A stretch of 64,000 nt of DNA from Codonopsis lanceolata (taxonomy: Eukaryota; Streptophyta; Magnoliopsida; Asterales; Campanulaceae), in NCBI GenBank assembly GCA_013146195.2, contig CM028382.1, positions 9,308,767 to 9,372,766 of the forward strand, in the 5' to 3' direction. The translations under genes and the position numbers were made by a program. The number at the start of each line of letters is the position of its first letter. Position 1 is the stretch's first letter. The notes beneath the pieces were generated by a model. The model was not told the origin of the DNA. It saw nothing but the letters and a program-made list of their open reading frames with translations, and did no database searches. Of this stretch, positions 21,670-33,569 are shown piece by piece.

Positions 21670-21837
21670 CTCCCTCCGTCCCCTATAAATAGTCTCATTT
21701 GACAAGTAAATTCTTAAGTTTTTACCTTGTTTTTACCCACATTTAAAATTTCAGTTATATGCTTTTCTTGTAATGGGACTATTTTTATGGGACAAACCAA
21801 AGAGGAAAGTGAGACTATCGTTTTGGGACGGAGGGAG
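21670..21837. mobile_element. Stowaway MITE
   Basis: The left end ctccctccgtcccc and the right end (complement ctccctccgtccca) are the standard Stowaway (Tc1/mariner) termini. A TA precedes the left end. The right TA has mutated to TT. 168 bp, no coding capacity. Confidence 0.85.
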
Positions 21838-21840
21838 TTC

Positions 21841-22713
21841 TCCAATGTATCTCCATGCCAAGTCTTAGTTTGGATCGACAGCAAGTGTTCGTGTTCAGTA
21901 CTCAATTCAATGCTGGATTATTTATATGCTGTTCGAATTTCTTGTGCAAGCTAAACCTTCTTTATTGCTTGTACTGGTGGTGTTTTTCCCTCAAGTAGAA
22001 AAAGGAAACATATACTCCCTCCGTTCTTGATAAATATCCCTACTTTCTATTTTTGGATGTCACTACTAATGTTCATAAAAACTTTTGGTGCACAAAATAC
22101 CTAAGTTACCATGTTATATCTAGTTACAAACTTTTGAAATTAACATTATTATAATGTATAGTACTTAATGAATATTATATATAATTACAACAAAAAGATG
22201 TAATTAATAAAAATAATTAGTAAACTTTCTAAATAATTGGAGAGTTGTAACTTGTAAGTAGGCTACACTTGGAAAATTTAGAATAATTGGAGAGTTTTAG
22301 AGTTGAGAATTAGAGAGAAGATGAGTGGGAAATTTTTTAGAAAGAGTGAGAGTATTTATAGGTTAGTAAAATAGGAAAAAACAAAAAAAAATCATAACCC
22401 ACCCACTAAACGGTAATGTGATCGTTTCAGCCGCCCAGGATGATCCACGTCGTCTATTAAGAGAGATCTGGGTCGTTAATTTCAAAATCCAGCCGTTTTT
22501 TCAAAAACTTACCGTTGGAACAGTGAACCGCCGGCTCACGGTTCACCAAAAACGAAATACTTGAACGTTTACTGAACCGGTGAACCTCTAGTTCGGTTCA
22601 GTTGCATGCAATTCGGTTCACGGTTCGGTTTTTATGCAATTCAGTCACAGTTTGAACCGGTTGGGCATGTCTAACTATACATACAACACTTACATGTAAA
22701 CATGTTTTATCTT
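21841..22713 (+). repeat. Second copy of the duplicated mTERF flank
   Basis: 21841-22140 matches 1-250 and about 22680-22713 matches 380-450. Between these lie a one-ended Stowaway relic (ctccctccgttcttg, about 22015) and at 22540-22680 a stretch rich in cggttcacggttcggtt ending ccggttgggcatgtcta, the style of one hAT terminus. No gene. Confidence 0.65.
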
Positions 22714-23193
22714 AGGCTCTCTTTGTTTCACAGAAAACGTCATTTTCCACATTTTCCAGTGTTGGGTAACATTAGGAAAAAAGGGGTCAGCAGAAAACTC
22801 TCTTACGGACCATTACCTTCGTAAGTCATTTTCCAAAGCGGACAACTCTCTTTCTCACCAACAAATGCAAGACTCTTTATTCTCTTTCGAGACACCATTT
22901 TACGGTCAATGGAAAATAACCTATTTTCCTCCATAGAATGACTTACGGACCATTACCTCCGTAAGTCATTTTCCAAAGCGGACAACTCTCTTTCTCACCA
23001 ACAAACGCAACTCTTTATTCTCTTTCAAGGCACCATTTTACGGTCAATGGAAAATAACCTTTTTCCTCCATAGAATGGACTTACGGACCATTACCTCCGT
23101 AAGTCATTTCCAAAGCGGACGACTCTCTTTCTCACCAACAAACGCAAGACTCTTTATTCTCTTTCGAGACACTCTTCTCTCCCTCTCTCCGCA

Positions 23194-23229
<36 letters not shown>

Positions 23230-23240
23230 CTGAAGTTAAA
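22714..23240. mobile_element. PIF-derived element with internal tandem array
   Basis: Starts with ggctctctttgtttcacag, the same terminus as the element at 901-1822. From about 22796 to 23170 a unit of roughly 125-130 bp occurs almost three times, each with ttacggaccattacctccgtaagtcat and tctttctcaccaaca. It closes with a CT microsatellite (23195-23225). No opposite terminus is seen. Confidence 0.55.
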
Positions 23241-23419
23241 TTTATTTGTGCGTATTATAGGTGCTGAAGTTATATTATTGCGATGGGTTTCTCCTTGAGT
23301 GTTTACTAGTATGTATGATCGGCTTTTGAATTAGTGTTTCCAGCATGTTTGCTAATTTGGAAGATGGCAATACAAGTACTTTCAAAAGGGAAAACGGAGG
23401 CCATGGCCTTACTGATGAT

Positions 23420-24769
23420 TGTCAAACCGTCAAAAAATAAATTCCTACTTACCAAATAACAAGAATAGGGAAGTAAGGTTCGTATCCACAGGGAACGATA
23501 TTCTAATGTCCTTAAGAATTTTGTAAAGCAAACAGATAGCAAAATAGATTTAATTCAAATATGAGCAAGGACCAATTAATGAATGCAACATAATTCCCCA
23601 AAGTCTTCTACCGATCATCGATTCAATAGTGCTAAAGAATAAACAAGTAAACCGGTTATAGGAGTTTGACAAACGCCGAACTCCCAATTTCTCCTTACAG
23701 TGTCGATAATTATGAGAAGCTTTATAATTATTCCTTAATAAAAAAACAACCCCGAGACGCTCGTAGGATTTAGTGTTTTGAAAGCATTAAACTAGAGAAA
23801 CCCGATTCTAACCAGTGCATATTGAAGCAACATCCTTTAAATGAGATTACTCAATCTCACAACGCTACCCGAGTATGCTTGTGATGCCTAAACGATGCGC
23901 TATTTGCCACTCCATTAACCCCAAGGAAAATTACGGATCAATGGGTTTAACTAGCCATAGACTCTTAGATTAATTAAAGTTTGGGCCCTTAAACAGTAAT
24001 TAAACCTAACAATCTTGAATTGCAAAACTAAGAAAAATCAGGGAATGAACAAATACTTGTCATTAATTAGAACAAGAACTAGAATCTCCCAATAGCAATT
24101 TCCTAGAGAATTACTCTACACACATTAACTGGAAAAAAGAAACTTAGCTACTAGATATAATTTAATGAAAAAAATAATTACTTACAAATGAAATTCAGAA
24201 AAACAATCACCAAGTGTTCAACCCAAAAGAAGAAAAAGAGGCGTTGCCCTTGATTTGCTGTTCACCTTCGTCCCTCTTTGTCTTCCTTCTAGCTTTGCAG
24301 TATCAAACATTTATAGCAATATCGTCCTTCTGCTCGAGCGATTTCCCCCGAAAATAGAGGACACGACCTCTGCTCCTCATCCATTAACAGGAGCAGTTAG
24401 TGACTTTTTCAAAAATCCCTAATTCCCCCCTTTGACTAATTCCAAGGATTTAACAAATCTCTGAAATTCGAACTTAATAAAAAGTCCACAATGCCCTCTA
24501 ACACTGACTTCAGATTCTAACTCAAAAGCACAGCACGTGACTTTTGTCCCAGCTACTGTCTTTTCTTAATCAGCAAATGTCCATTCGGTACTCGACTATC
24601 ATCTTCCTTCAACATGCTCTTTTTTTTTATCTTTTTTACTTTTACCAAATTCCAATCTTCCACAATGCCTGCAAACATTAGATAAACGAGAATAACCATA
24701 AAAGTGCAACATTTATAACCAATAACAACGAAAAATTAATTTAAATGTCGCACATATTTGATCTCATCA
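23420..24769 (-). mobile_element. Solo gypsy family L LTR
   Basis: Plus strand from TGTCAAACCG to GATCTCATCA, matching arm 1 at 4670-6195 throughout. Neither a polypurine tract nor a primer site flanks it. The 5-bp flanks differ (atgat and cgtac), so it may be a recombination product or truncated at one side. Confidence 0.7.
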
Positions 24770-25205
24770 CGTACCTTGTGTGTGTATTTAGTTTAGTGAT
24801 GCCGAAATCGTCAAGTGCTCGTTGGGTTGTTTTGACAGATTTTAATCTATGATAGTTTAATAGCACGAAATGAAACTACGATTAGAGTACAAGTTCTATG
24901 ATAGTTCAAACCATCTTTTCAAGAGTACAAGTTCTCACTAATAGAGTTGAATGAAGATATTACTTTTTAAGAACGGAGGAAGTGTAGCGTTGCTATGAAA
25001 GAAGAGGATTTGCAGTAGCAGTACAAACCATTATTTCACTCCCTATTGTCTTATATATACACCTCTATTGTTGCTTTGTATAATTTTTTTTGATAACTTC
25101 GTAATACTTTGTTATATTCCCCAACAAGAAGCTAATTCAAAACTATTTTCGAGTGCAATGTGTACGAAATTCAATAACAAGTACTTAACTCCTATGTTTA
25201 TGTAG
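24770..25205. other. Gene-free intergenic stretch
   Basis: AT-rich; no repeat structure or coding region supported. Confidence 0.4.
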
Positions 25206-25560
25206 ATGGTAAGTAAGCTTATTCGAGCTTTGATATTAGGTGCGGTAGCTTCAGTCATGGCTGTTGGTGCATTGCTCCTAAAAAAAGAAAATACTCGACT
25301 TATCGACGAAGGGAGCCCCAAGTTAACCAAGAAGTTGCAAGGGAGCAACACTGTATAGATCAAATTCGTATGAAGCCCTCTGTACTTTTCAAGTTATGTC
25401 AAATCCTTGAGGAGAACGATTTACTTTGAAAAACCAAGAAAATGTCATTAAGGGAGCAAGTAATGATGTTCCTACATCTAATTGGACGTACATAATGTGA
25501 GATTTAGAGTGATCGATGGATGATTCTGTAAGTCTATTTAGACTGCTCATCGATACTTTA
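25206..25560 (+). pseudogene. HARBI1/ALP1-like nuclease N-terminal fragment
   Basis: A short frame at 25206-25358 starts MVSKLIRALILGAVASVMA, a hydrophobic N-terminus like those of plant HARBI1-like proteins. In another frame, 25336-25490 reads IDQIRMKPSVLFKLCQIL, then MSLREQVMMFLHLIG. This is the conserved N-terminal (DUF8040-type) region of PIF/Harbinger-derived nucleases. Further coding traces (HNVRFRVID, then AHRYFTNL) run to about 25570 through stops. At least two frame changes and three stops make it dead. The catalytic DDE part is absent. Confidence 0.6.
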
Positions 25561-25599
25561 CAAACTTGCATGTTTTAAGATTTACTTAAACCCAGAAAG

Positions 25600-26550
25600 A
25601 ATGATTAAAGCATGGATAAAAACATAATAATAAATAAAACGAAAATAAACTATTTTGTATATGATCTGTTCAATGAAGCTTACAATGAAGAGTTCATTGA
25701 AGTCTTCATTGAGATATCAATATTGCATAAATAAATAAAACAAAACAGGAAGAACGGAAACTGAACACAAGAGATACATTTGATCAATAAGCAACAATAC
25801 TTATTGATCGAGCTTCATGGCTAAAAATATTCCACAAGTAAAATATATGTTTAAGCTTGATACAACTCAAAAGACTAACAAAGTGAAATTTATGAAAAAC
25901 TCTATGTGAAGTAAATATGACTTTGAATAATACTAACACCTCATACTAATATACGTTCAAAAGTTTTTAACAAAACAGTAGGTGTAAATTGAAAAACAAT
26001 GCTCGTGACAGAATGAATGAAGGCTTCGATGTAACTTCATTTAACAGTGCATTCAGAGAATTTGTTTTTCGATCTCTTTCTCTCTTAACAATCTTTGTAT
26101 AGTTTATGCTCAGTATCGTCTCTTAAGTTTCACATCTATGTCTTCTCTTATTTATACTTGCATCCTTGACCTAGAAACCTTGTAGAATAAGAAAACAACT
26201 TACCATAAAAGATTAGTAGGTTAGTGCAATAAATAAGGATTAAATCTTATCAAACATAGACTTACCAAATATTAAAGATTCCTTACCCTATAAAATTAGG
26301 TCAGCCGTGTCTCTTCTAACCAAGACAAACGGTACATCCTAACTTGTGTTATAAGAACACACAATCCTATTAGATTAATAATTCACATAAACCCTAAAAA
26401 CTAATTAAAGCATAATCTCCAAAATAATCTTTCTATAAAAGGTGTAACAATAATAATTAATCAAAGTAAATACCAAGAAAGGTAAAATAAATAATTAATT
26501 AAAATAAACACTTAGAGAACACAATAACTCAATTAATTAAATATCCAACA
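25600..26550 (-). mobile_element. Ty1/copia-type LTR
   Basis: On the minus strand the LTR begins TGTTGGATATTTAATTAATTG at 26550, directly after a purine-rich tract (complement of 26551-26566, AAAAAGGGAGAGAT). That junction is the usual copia 3' end. The far end lies between about 25575 and 25700 and could not be fixed. No second LTR copy occurs in the window, so the element is 5'-truncated or recombined. Confidence 0.6.
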
Positions 26551-26645
26551 ATCTCTCCCTTTTTACCTTTCTGGAAAAAGCAAACATAACAAAATAATAA
26601 TCAATTAAAACAAACAAATAACTCCTCCTAAAAAAGACAATCAAA

Positions 26646-27317
26646 TTAAGGTCTAGAACACGCCATAAACGGGTGATGAAAACAAGTAACACTGGGACAA
26701 GGATTAGCAACATGTTCAACTCTCCCAAAATCATTATTCTGAGATATGTTGAGCATTCTCCAATTATGAGCAGCTTCAGCCACAACAACATCTTCAGCAG
26801 CATCATGGTTGTCATCTTCATGATCACTTGAATCATCAACTTTGCCTTTGCCCTTGATCTTGACACAATTATGACACACACTTCCACAAGTGTTACAACA
26901 CTTAGGTGCTCCCCCTAAATTATTAAGCAGCAACACATCATCTCCCCCTTTGGTTTTGCTAGAAAGAAGCAACTCATTGTAAATCTCACGTGTTTTGCGA
27001 GGGAAACGAAGATACTCAATGATAGAATCATATAGATCCAAAACAAGTTGCACATCAATATCTGTCATACGCTCACGAAGGAACGAGGCATTGACACAAT
27101 ACGGGGCAGGAAGGACACAATCTCTAGTAACAGGTTTTGAAAAGAATGAAGTCTTGAATGAAGACTTGGATTAAGGTATATCCAGCCTAGAGGGTCCACT
27201 CACATGGACAGAACAACATCCATGTTCACAATCAATGGGAGAAATACGGATCTCATGATCATTTTGGGAAGAAACCACATAATGCAAGGGGCATGAACAT
27301 CCAGACTTGGTTGACAT
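26646..27317 (-). pseudogene. Cys-rich extra frame upstream of a copia 3' LTR, unknown function
   Basis: One minus-strand frame runs from ATG at 27317 to a stop at 26646, about 223 codons, broken only by a TAA at 27171-27173. The N-terminal part has Cys pairs (SGCSCPLHY, then CEHGCC). The middle is helical (VLDLYDSIIEYLRF). Then comes a small CxxC-type cluster (CCNTCGSVCHNC) and an acidic His/Asp tract. No gag, integrase or reverse transcriptase motif is present. It lies between two internal purine-rich tracts and the 3' LTR, the place where Sirevirus-type copia elements carry an extra (env-like) frame. The family is not recognised. Confidence 0.45.
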
Positions 27318-27742
27318 GATGAGAGACAAAAAAACAATATAGGGAGGAAAAATTTGCAAACTAGGAGATAAGAATATAAAAACTAATGAGAGTTAGATTA
27401 TATATAGGAGATAAACTGTATTAGGGTTACAAAGGAATCATAAATGCAACTGCATTGACAATATTCTTGGAATCCTATCCACTATTACACTTTCAAAGCT
27501 TGTTTACATTCGCTTTTATTTAAGATTCTATATTGGCCAGATTTTACTGCACCGTTTCTCTATAGGCAACTAGGCAGTATATCATTTTATGTGTAATCTT
27601 GTACTACTATCTATTAAAACCGAAAAAATTCTTCCCGGAATCTACAAGTATGTACTGAAGAAGAATCCATCTTAGGCGACTGTTTATTTGTTAGCAATCC
27701 AGGAGAGTTCAACAGGAAACGGTCTACACCTGATAGAATTCC
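27318..27742. other. Spacer between copia remnant and beta-galactosidase 3' end
   Basis: No coding region. The part nearest 27743 is probably the 3' UTR of the beta-galactosidase gene. Confidence 0.4.
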
Positions 27743-30333
27743 TTATCTTGTTCTTGCAACCAAAGTAATCCATTCTAGATTACCTCCCGATTCTTCAAAT
27801 ACAACCAAGAGATTCTCACTTGGTCTCAACCACGAATGTGGAACATGATACCTGAAATTATTTTGATCAAGACTCATCACAAGTGTGAAACACAGATGAC
27901 AGAGAAGAAATGTCGTATAGAAGAGAAAGTACTTGATCCTCACCATTTTTGAGAGGGGTGTCCGCACCAAATAAGGCATTTTTTCTCATCATAAGTAGCC
28001 GCATAGTTACAAGCACCACAGTTCCCTTGTGTTGCAGCCCAGTGACGTCCAATGCTTTCTCCATTTATCCATACTTGACCTTTCCCCATACTACTCATAT
28101 CTAAAGCTAACGGATCATTTCCTGCCGGAGCATTGAAAGTTGCCTGAGGAGAGAAAATAGTTTAAGATAAGATCTTATATAGGAGTCATAAAAGAGGCAG
28201 GATCAAGCAGGTGGGATGATATTCACCTTGTACCATGTTAGTGGCTGCTTTTGAGCCACTAATGATCCTTGAAGCCACTCAACAGAGGATCTTCCTGCAT
28301 TTGTATAAAGACTCAACGCTTCGCCTTACCAACCTTGTAAGACCATTGCTGCTTTGTCAAGTCCAAAGTCCCTCCATTTAGACCATTCAATGTGACAGGA
28401 CCAAGCACCCCCATGTTCCATGTCTCAAAATGTGTGCCAACATTCTGCAAATGATCAAACGAGATACATTACAAAGGCTTGAAAATCTAAGCATTGACTA
28501 CGAGCATTAGTCTTTCATATAGTATAGGTATAGTTTGTGCATTCCTCAAATAACATATTTTCTTCATCAACTAAAACACAGATAATGAAGGCAATTAGGA
28601 AAGCCTTTAATTTGGGAACTAACCACAAGTCCAACTTGGACACTTAGCAAAGAAATCTTGTTACTGCCTGCTCTTAACTTCACAGGTTCGTTAAATGTTA
28701 TTCTTGGATCCCCTAACGATCCATATACAGTTCCTATATTAACACCAAATTATATGAGCCATATGAAAATTGAAAAAGAAAGACACGTGAAAAGGCGATA
28801 AGATTGAGACATCTTACCTGCTAATTCACCATTGATAAACACATGCAAGCCATGGCCTGCTGATATAACCGTGAGATTAGGATACTGCTCGGACCCTTTG
28901 TCAGAGGGTATATTCACGCTGAAATAAACAATAGATGTACTCAAAATGAAATCAAGGGAAATTATATACATTTACCAAAGAGTTATTTCAAAGACATATT
29001 AGTCTTTTATACACACTCTGTAAGGTACCACAAGTAGTCCGTGGAATCTCTAGTGACATTTAGGTGCTCGTACAATCCATACATTGCAAGAGTATCGCTG
29101 TCTCCAGCAGAGGGAGTTTCGTCTTTGTATGATTGCCAAGCAAGGCCTCCGGTTTGTATTGGTGTCATTTTCACTTCTGAGCTTTGGGTGCTAACCTGCA
29201 GAGTAAATCATCATAAATGTGAAGTCGTTGAAGGAGTCTTTTCTTGGAGATGTTCAGAGAGGAAAACCAGATTTCCTTTCAGCCAACAAAAAATTATCAC
29301 AAAAACATGAAATATATAATGACAAGGCGTATTACAGGCTGATAATCAAGAGTCATTTATATGAATATTAGTTTAGTATCAACCAAAACAGGAAATTATT
29401 AATGACAAGGCGACATGCATTTAAGTGTCTTTTTCTTACTTTTGCAGTGTTGAAAACCTCGCTTTTGCAGTCGGGGAGGATGCTTACAGACCAAGGAGGG
29501 AGATCAAATTGCATGTTTCAATAAGATATTTTCTGTGAATCCATCGTGTCATAGTTTGAGAGGAATGCAGCACAAGCCCCAGAATTTGACTGAAATTCAT
29601 GAACCTGTTAATAGATGTGAGCAGAAGAGTTAGCTTCCCACGAGGAAAGTTTATTTATAAGCTCTTTCATGACCGGCCCAATCCAACAAACCTCCAGATT
29701 CTTTCCAGGATAAGTCACAGTAGGATAAGCTGAAACCAAAGCAGGTTCAGCTAGCTTGATGGCTTTATGCAACTCCGACAAATGTCCCCATTTTGGTTGA
29801 TTTAATAAACCTAACACAATATGGATAATGCCATCGTGACAAAACTTAAACACAATACTTTCGGAAAATTTTCTGAAACTGATTTTGCATGCTTACCATA
29901 TTCATCAATTGGAGCATCATAGTCATAACTTGTGACAATGAAGAGGCCAGCAGAATCACGGCCAAAATTGGTTCCTCCATGGTACTGAAAGCCACCAATA
30001 GTTCTGTTTTATTGAATTAGATAAACTGCAAACTTGTAACACATGACAAAACAGTTTATGACATACCATATAATAGTTAAAGAATGAGCCGTTATTCTGT
30101 ATAAACCTTGCAACAGAAAGTGCAAGATCTTCTGCAGTTCTAACATGATTTGGACCACCATATGCTGTGTACCTTTTGTAACCCAAGTATGCTTTCGAAT
30201 ATAATTATTGCTGTGATAACATTCTCTGAGTTGAACATAAATTTTGTTAGAGACGACTTACCAACCAATCCAAACTTCTGTCCACATTTTTGGATTGTAA
30301 GACTTCTTTGGAATGAAGCCCTTACAGTAGAAA

Positions 30334-30677
30334 TAGAGCTGTCAAAATGGGTTAGGCCCGTTGGGTTAGCCCGCCCGTCACCTAAAAGAGGTGGGTTGGG
30401 TTAGTATTTTTTAGGCCCGTCATTTTTTGGGGCTGGCTTGTCCCGCCTCGCCAAATGGCGGATTGAAGCAAATTGTGGGTTGGCTCGCTTAAAGTTGTCA
30501 AAAAAGTCTCGGGCCCGTTGGGCTAGCCCGTCCCGCCACCTAAAAGAGGTGGGTTGGGTTGGGTTGGTATTTCTTAGACCCGCCATGTTTTTGGGTTGGC
30601 CAGCCCCGCCCCGCCAAACGGTGGATTGAAGTGGGTTGTGGGTTGGCTCGTCCCACCAACCCATTTTGACAACTCTA
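30334..30677. mobile_element. hAT MITE A inside beta-galactosidase exon 7
   Basis: The ends TAGAGCTGTCAAAATGGGTT and (complement) TAGAGTTGTCAAAATGGGTT form terminal inverted repeats. The 8-bp target duplication is agtagaaa at 30326-30333 and 30678-30685. 344 bp, GGGTTGGC-rich, no transposase. It splits the codons for Phe-Tyr-Cys in exon 7. Open frames inside it are by-products of composition. Confidence 0.9.
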
Positions 30678-30695
30678 AGTAGAAACCATTGTAGG

Positions 30696-31665
30696 TAGGC
30701 TAGTCAATTTCAACCCATTATCCATAAACCCAGCCAACCCAACCCACTAATTACTCAACCCAATTCATTAATAAAATAAATTTAAATGGGTTACCCAACT
30801 TAACCCATTTAATTTCATGGGTTAAGTTGGGTTGAACCCACTAGAATTTACGTGGTTCACGAAATTGATTTTGTTCTTCTTTTGGTTCGACTTCGATGTC
30901 TTCTCACAATTCGGCGCGCGGCACGAAGTAGCAAATCCAGTATATATATCCTCCAAGTCGATTGATCGAAGATTCCAAATCCATGGAGGATTCACTAACA
31001 AGGCATGAAATCAATTCCAATTTGGAACGGAAACAAGCTTTCCATCGAGGGCCCCACTATTCTTGGATAGGAAACAAATAAGAGAGTAATTACATGTGGA
31101 CTATTCTACATTTCCACTAAAGTTCCATGCATTCAAATATTTCAATCCACAAGAATAACAGTATTCAACCAAATCTCTTATAATAGTGTTTATCAATTCA
31201 TTACAAACCTAAACTGAAAAGAATATAAAAGAGAGTCATATTACTAGCAGTGAGCTTAGACTGATTCAGCCCAACTAAAACCAAAACCAGAATCAACCCA
31301 ATATTCATAGTGTGAACCACCATGACATCTAAGATAACAAAATATTTTTTAAGAGTTCTTCACTTTTAGAAACAAAAATAAATTGTGGTGTCGTTATTAG
31401 AACTCAATTTGATAAATTTTGGTCATTTTTTTATGTACTTTGATTAAATTCTTATGGGCGATGTTTCGTTGTTTAATGTGTTGGTGTATATTTTATTTAT
31501 CCATAAAAAATAAAATAAAATAAATAAATTTTAAAAAAAAATTAAAAACAAAAAAAGGGGCTAAAGTGGGTCGACCCACTTTAACCCGACATCCGATTAT
31601 TTAATATTTGGTTTGTCCTCATTTCAACCCATTACCCACTTCAACCCAACCCAATTGGCACCTTA
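30696..31665. mobile_element. hAT-like element B inside the same exon
   Basis: 970 bp bounded by attgtagg (30688-30695) and attgcagg (31666-31673), an 8-bp target duplication with one mismatch. The left end TAGGCTAGTCAATTTC and the right end (complement TAAGGTGCCAATTGGG) are weak inverted repeats of hAT style. The ends are rich in aacccaacccaa-type tracts. No transposase frame. It lies 18 bp from element A, in the same coding exon. Confidence 0.75.
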
Positions 31666-31710
31666 ATTGCAGGTATCTATCTGTTCATGCAATCAAAAAA
31701 TACGAGAAGT

Positions 31711-31733
31711 GAGAGAGAGAGAGAGAGAGAGAG
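31711..31733. repeat. (GA)n microsatellite
   Basis: Perfect GA run in intron 6 of the dead beta-galactosidase gene. Confidence 0.9.
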
Positions 31734-33569
31734 TTGAAGACAATTTAAAAGTGCTTACAATTGTTTCGGGTACATCCTCTTGTTTGCACATGATCCACGG
31801 AACACCAGTGTCAAGTCCCACAGCCATTTGCGCTGCCCAATTTGTGTAAGCTTTCCCGGGAGCACCAATTTCCTATTCAACTGGTCCATACTCATTTTCT
31901 ATCTGTGAAATAAATAAAAATCAATTCAAACGGCCTTTTGTGATAAGCGACAGACTAACGATTACGTCATGTTTTTGTAAATTTCAAACCTGAGACATGA
32001 TAATAGGACCTCCTTGAGTTTCAAACAAATTTTCAGACTTCATCATGCTGACAATTTTCTCTGTAAATCCCTTCATTGCAGTCAAAAAGTCAATGAACCA
32101 AACTAACTGGTTAAGACTTGTACAAGAAGGTAGTTTGATAATTCAGGAAAGGTCCAAATAGCCAACCTTGAAAGGCTCATTGTCTGTTCTGAATGATATG
32201 TCAGGTACATACTTCAGCCAAACAGGGAATCCCCTGCATCCAAACAGAGGATTCTTGAATATATATGGTTCATCATGAATGAATTCGAACACATAATGAC
32301 CAATTGACCATATATCTATATAGTTAAACAGTTAAGCAAAACATGTATGAATTTGATTGCGTTGAAATAAAAGTATATAGGCATCACCCAAAGTTCCACT
32401 CAGCACAAATATAGGGACCAATGCGAAGATGAACATAGAGGCCAGCTTGCTGAACCAACTTGATGAATCGAACCAAATCATACCTTCCCTCAAAGTAATA
32501 CTGGAAAAAGAAAAAACAAAACAATTTTAGCTGATTATTTCTGCTTAACAAAGAGAAGGAAAGTTCAATGCGCGAGACTTTTGTCATTATGGGGTCGTAA
32601 CGATATGAAAAAGAGGTTCGTAATACCTTTCCGGGAGATGGCTCGTGGCCATTCCAAAATACATAAGTCTGTATCATATACAAGCCTCCATCTTTAGCTT
32701 TTTGTATAAGATCAGGCCACATCTACAATCCCATATAGTAATTAAGAGACCCATTTGCCCAAAAGGCATGAATAATCTGCAGTCTGCAGAAACAAATAAC
32801 ACACACAAAAACATGCTGATGCCGGAGATAACCGATTTGGCCAACCATGTTACCATATCTCAAATGTGACTAATGTATTCAATAATTGGATGCAATGTGG
32901 TCCTTGCTATCAACGCCCCATTCAATTTTATAATGAACCTGTTGATGTAGATTAACGGAAGAACTGTACGAAGGTTATTTTTTCTTCCAATTACACTCCT
33001 TTCTTCCCCAAACATTTTTCCTTCGGTGCAACAGAAAGACAAAAATACCCTTTGTACAATCCTTTCTTTAATCTAGTTAACAGGTTCGTTACGAAATTGG
33101 ATGAGGCGTTGACGGAAAGGACCACATCGCACCAAATTACTGAGTACGTTGATCACATTTTATTATAATGTGATTGGTCAAATTGGTTATTTACGAATAA
33201 TACGATGGTTATTTAGATAATTTTCATTAAGTATTAATATCAGTAAAAAAGGATTTTTAAAAAACAAAAGATACCCATTTGTCCAAATGGCACAAATATT
33301 TTACAAACACAAAAACACAGATTAGATTTTGTCCAAATGGCACAAAAAAATTACACACAGAAAGATCAGATATTGGCATTAGTAGAATAGTAGGACACCT
33401 CGGGGGTGCTTCTTGGATAATGAATAGAGCCAGAAATAAGAATTCTTCGTTGGCCATTGATGATGATGGCTTTGTCATCATAGGTTACAGTGGCAGTCGT
33501 AACTGTAACCACCGATGAATAAACCCAAGAAATTAGGATTACAGACACTAAAAACTTGATCCTCAACAT

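Larger units (their letters stand above)
27743..33569 (-). pseudogene. Beta-galactosidase (GH35), 17 exons, disabled
   Basis: GH35 enzymes remove terminal beta-galactose from cell-wall polymers in the apoplast. Exons (high to low): 33569-33399, 32722-32627, 32500-32388, 32233-32167, 32082-31990, 31902-31759, 31680-30262 (interrupted), 30172-30067, 29984-29897, 29810-29692, 29604-29440, 29195-29017, 28918-28818, 28733-28624, 28444-28227, 28143-27944, 27851-27743. Exon 1 gives a signal peptide, then VTYDDKAIIINGQRRILISG. Exons 5-6 hold the family signature GGPIIMSQ|IENEYG with the acid/base Glu; exon 7 holds the nucleophile region MWTEVW. It ends WITLVARTR without the C-terminal lectin domain, about 725 residues, like the short plant BGALs. 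Lesions: exon 5 acceptor TG not AG (32084-32083); TAG at 31875-31873; two hAT insertions in exon 7; TGA at 29520-29518; frame loss near 28330 in exon 15. All other junctions are GT-AG and in phase. Confidence 0.95.

Noticed and set aside
30401..30664. Open frames on both strands with repeated GWGW-type residues
   Set aside because: They are the translated gggttggc-rich body of hAT element A in exon 7.
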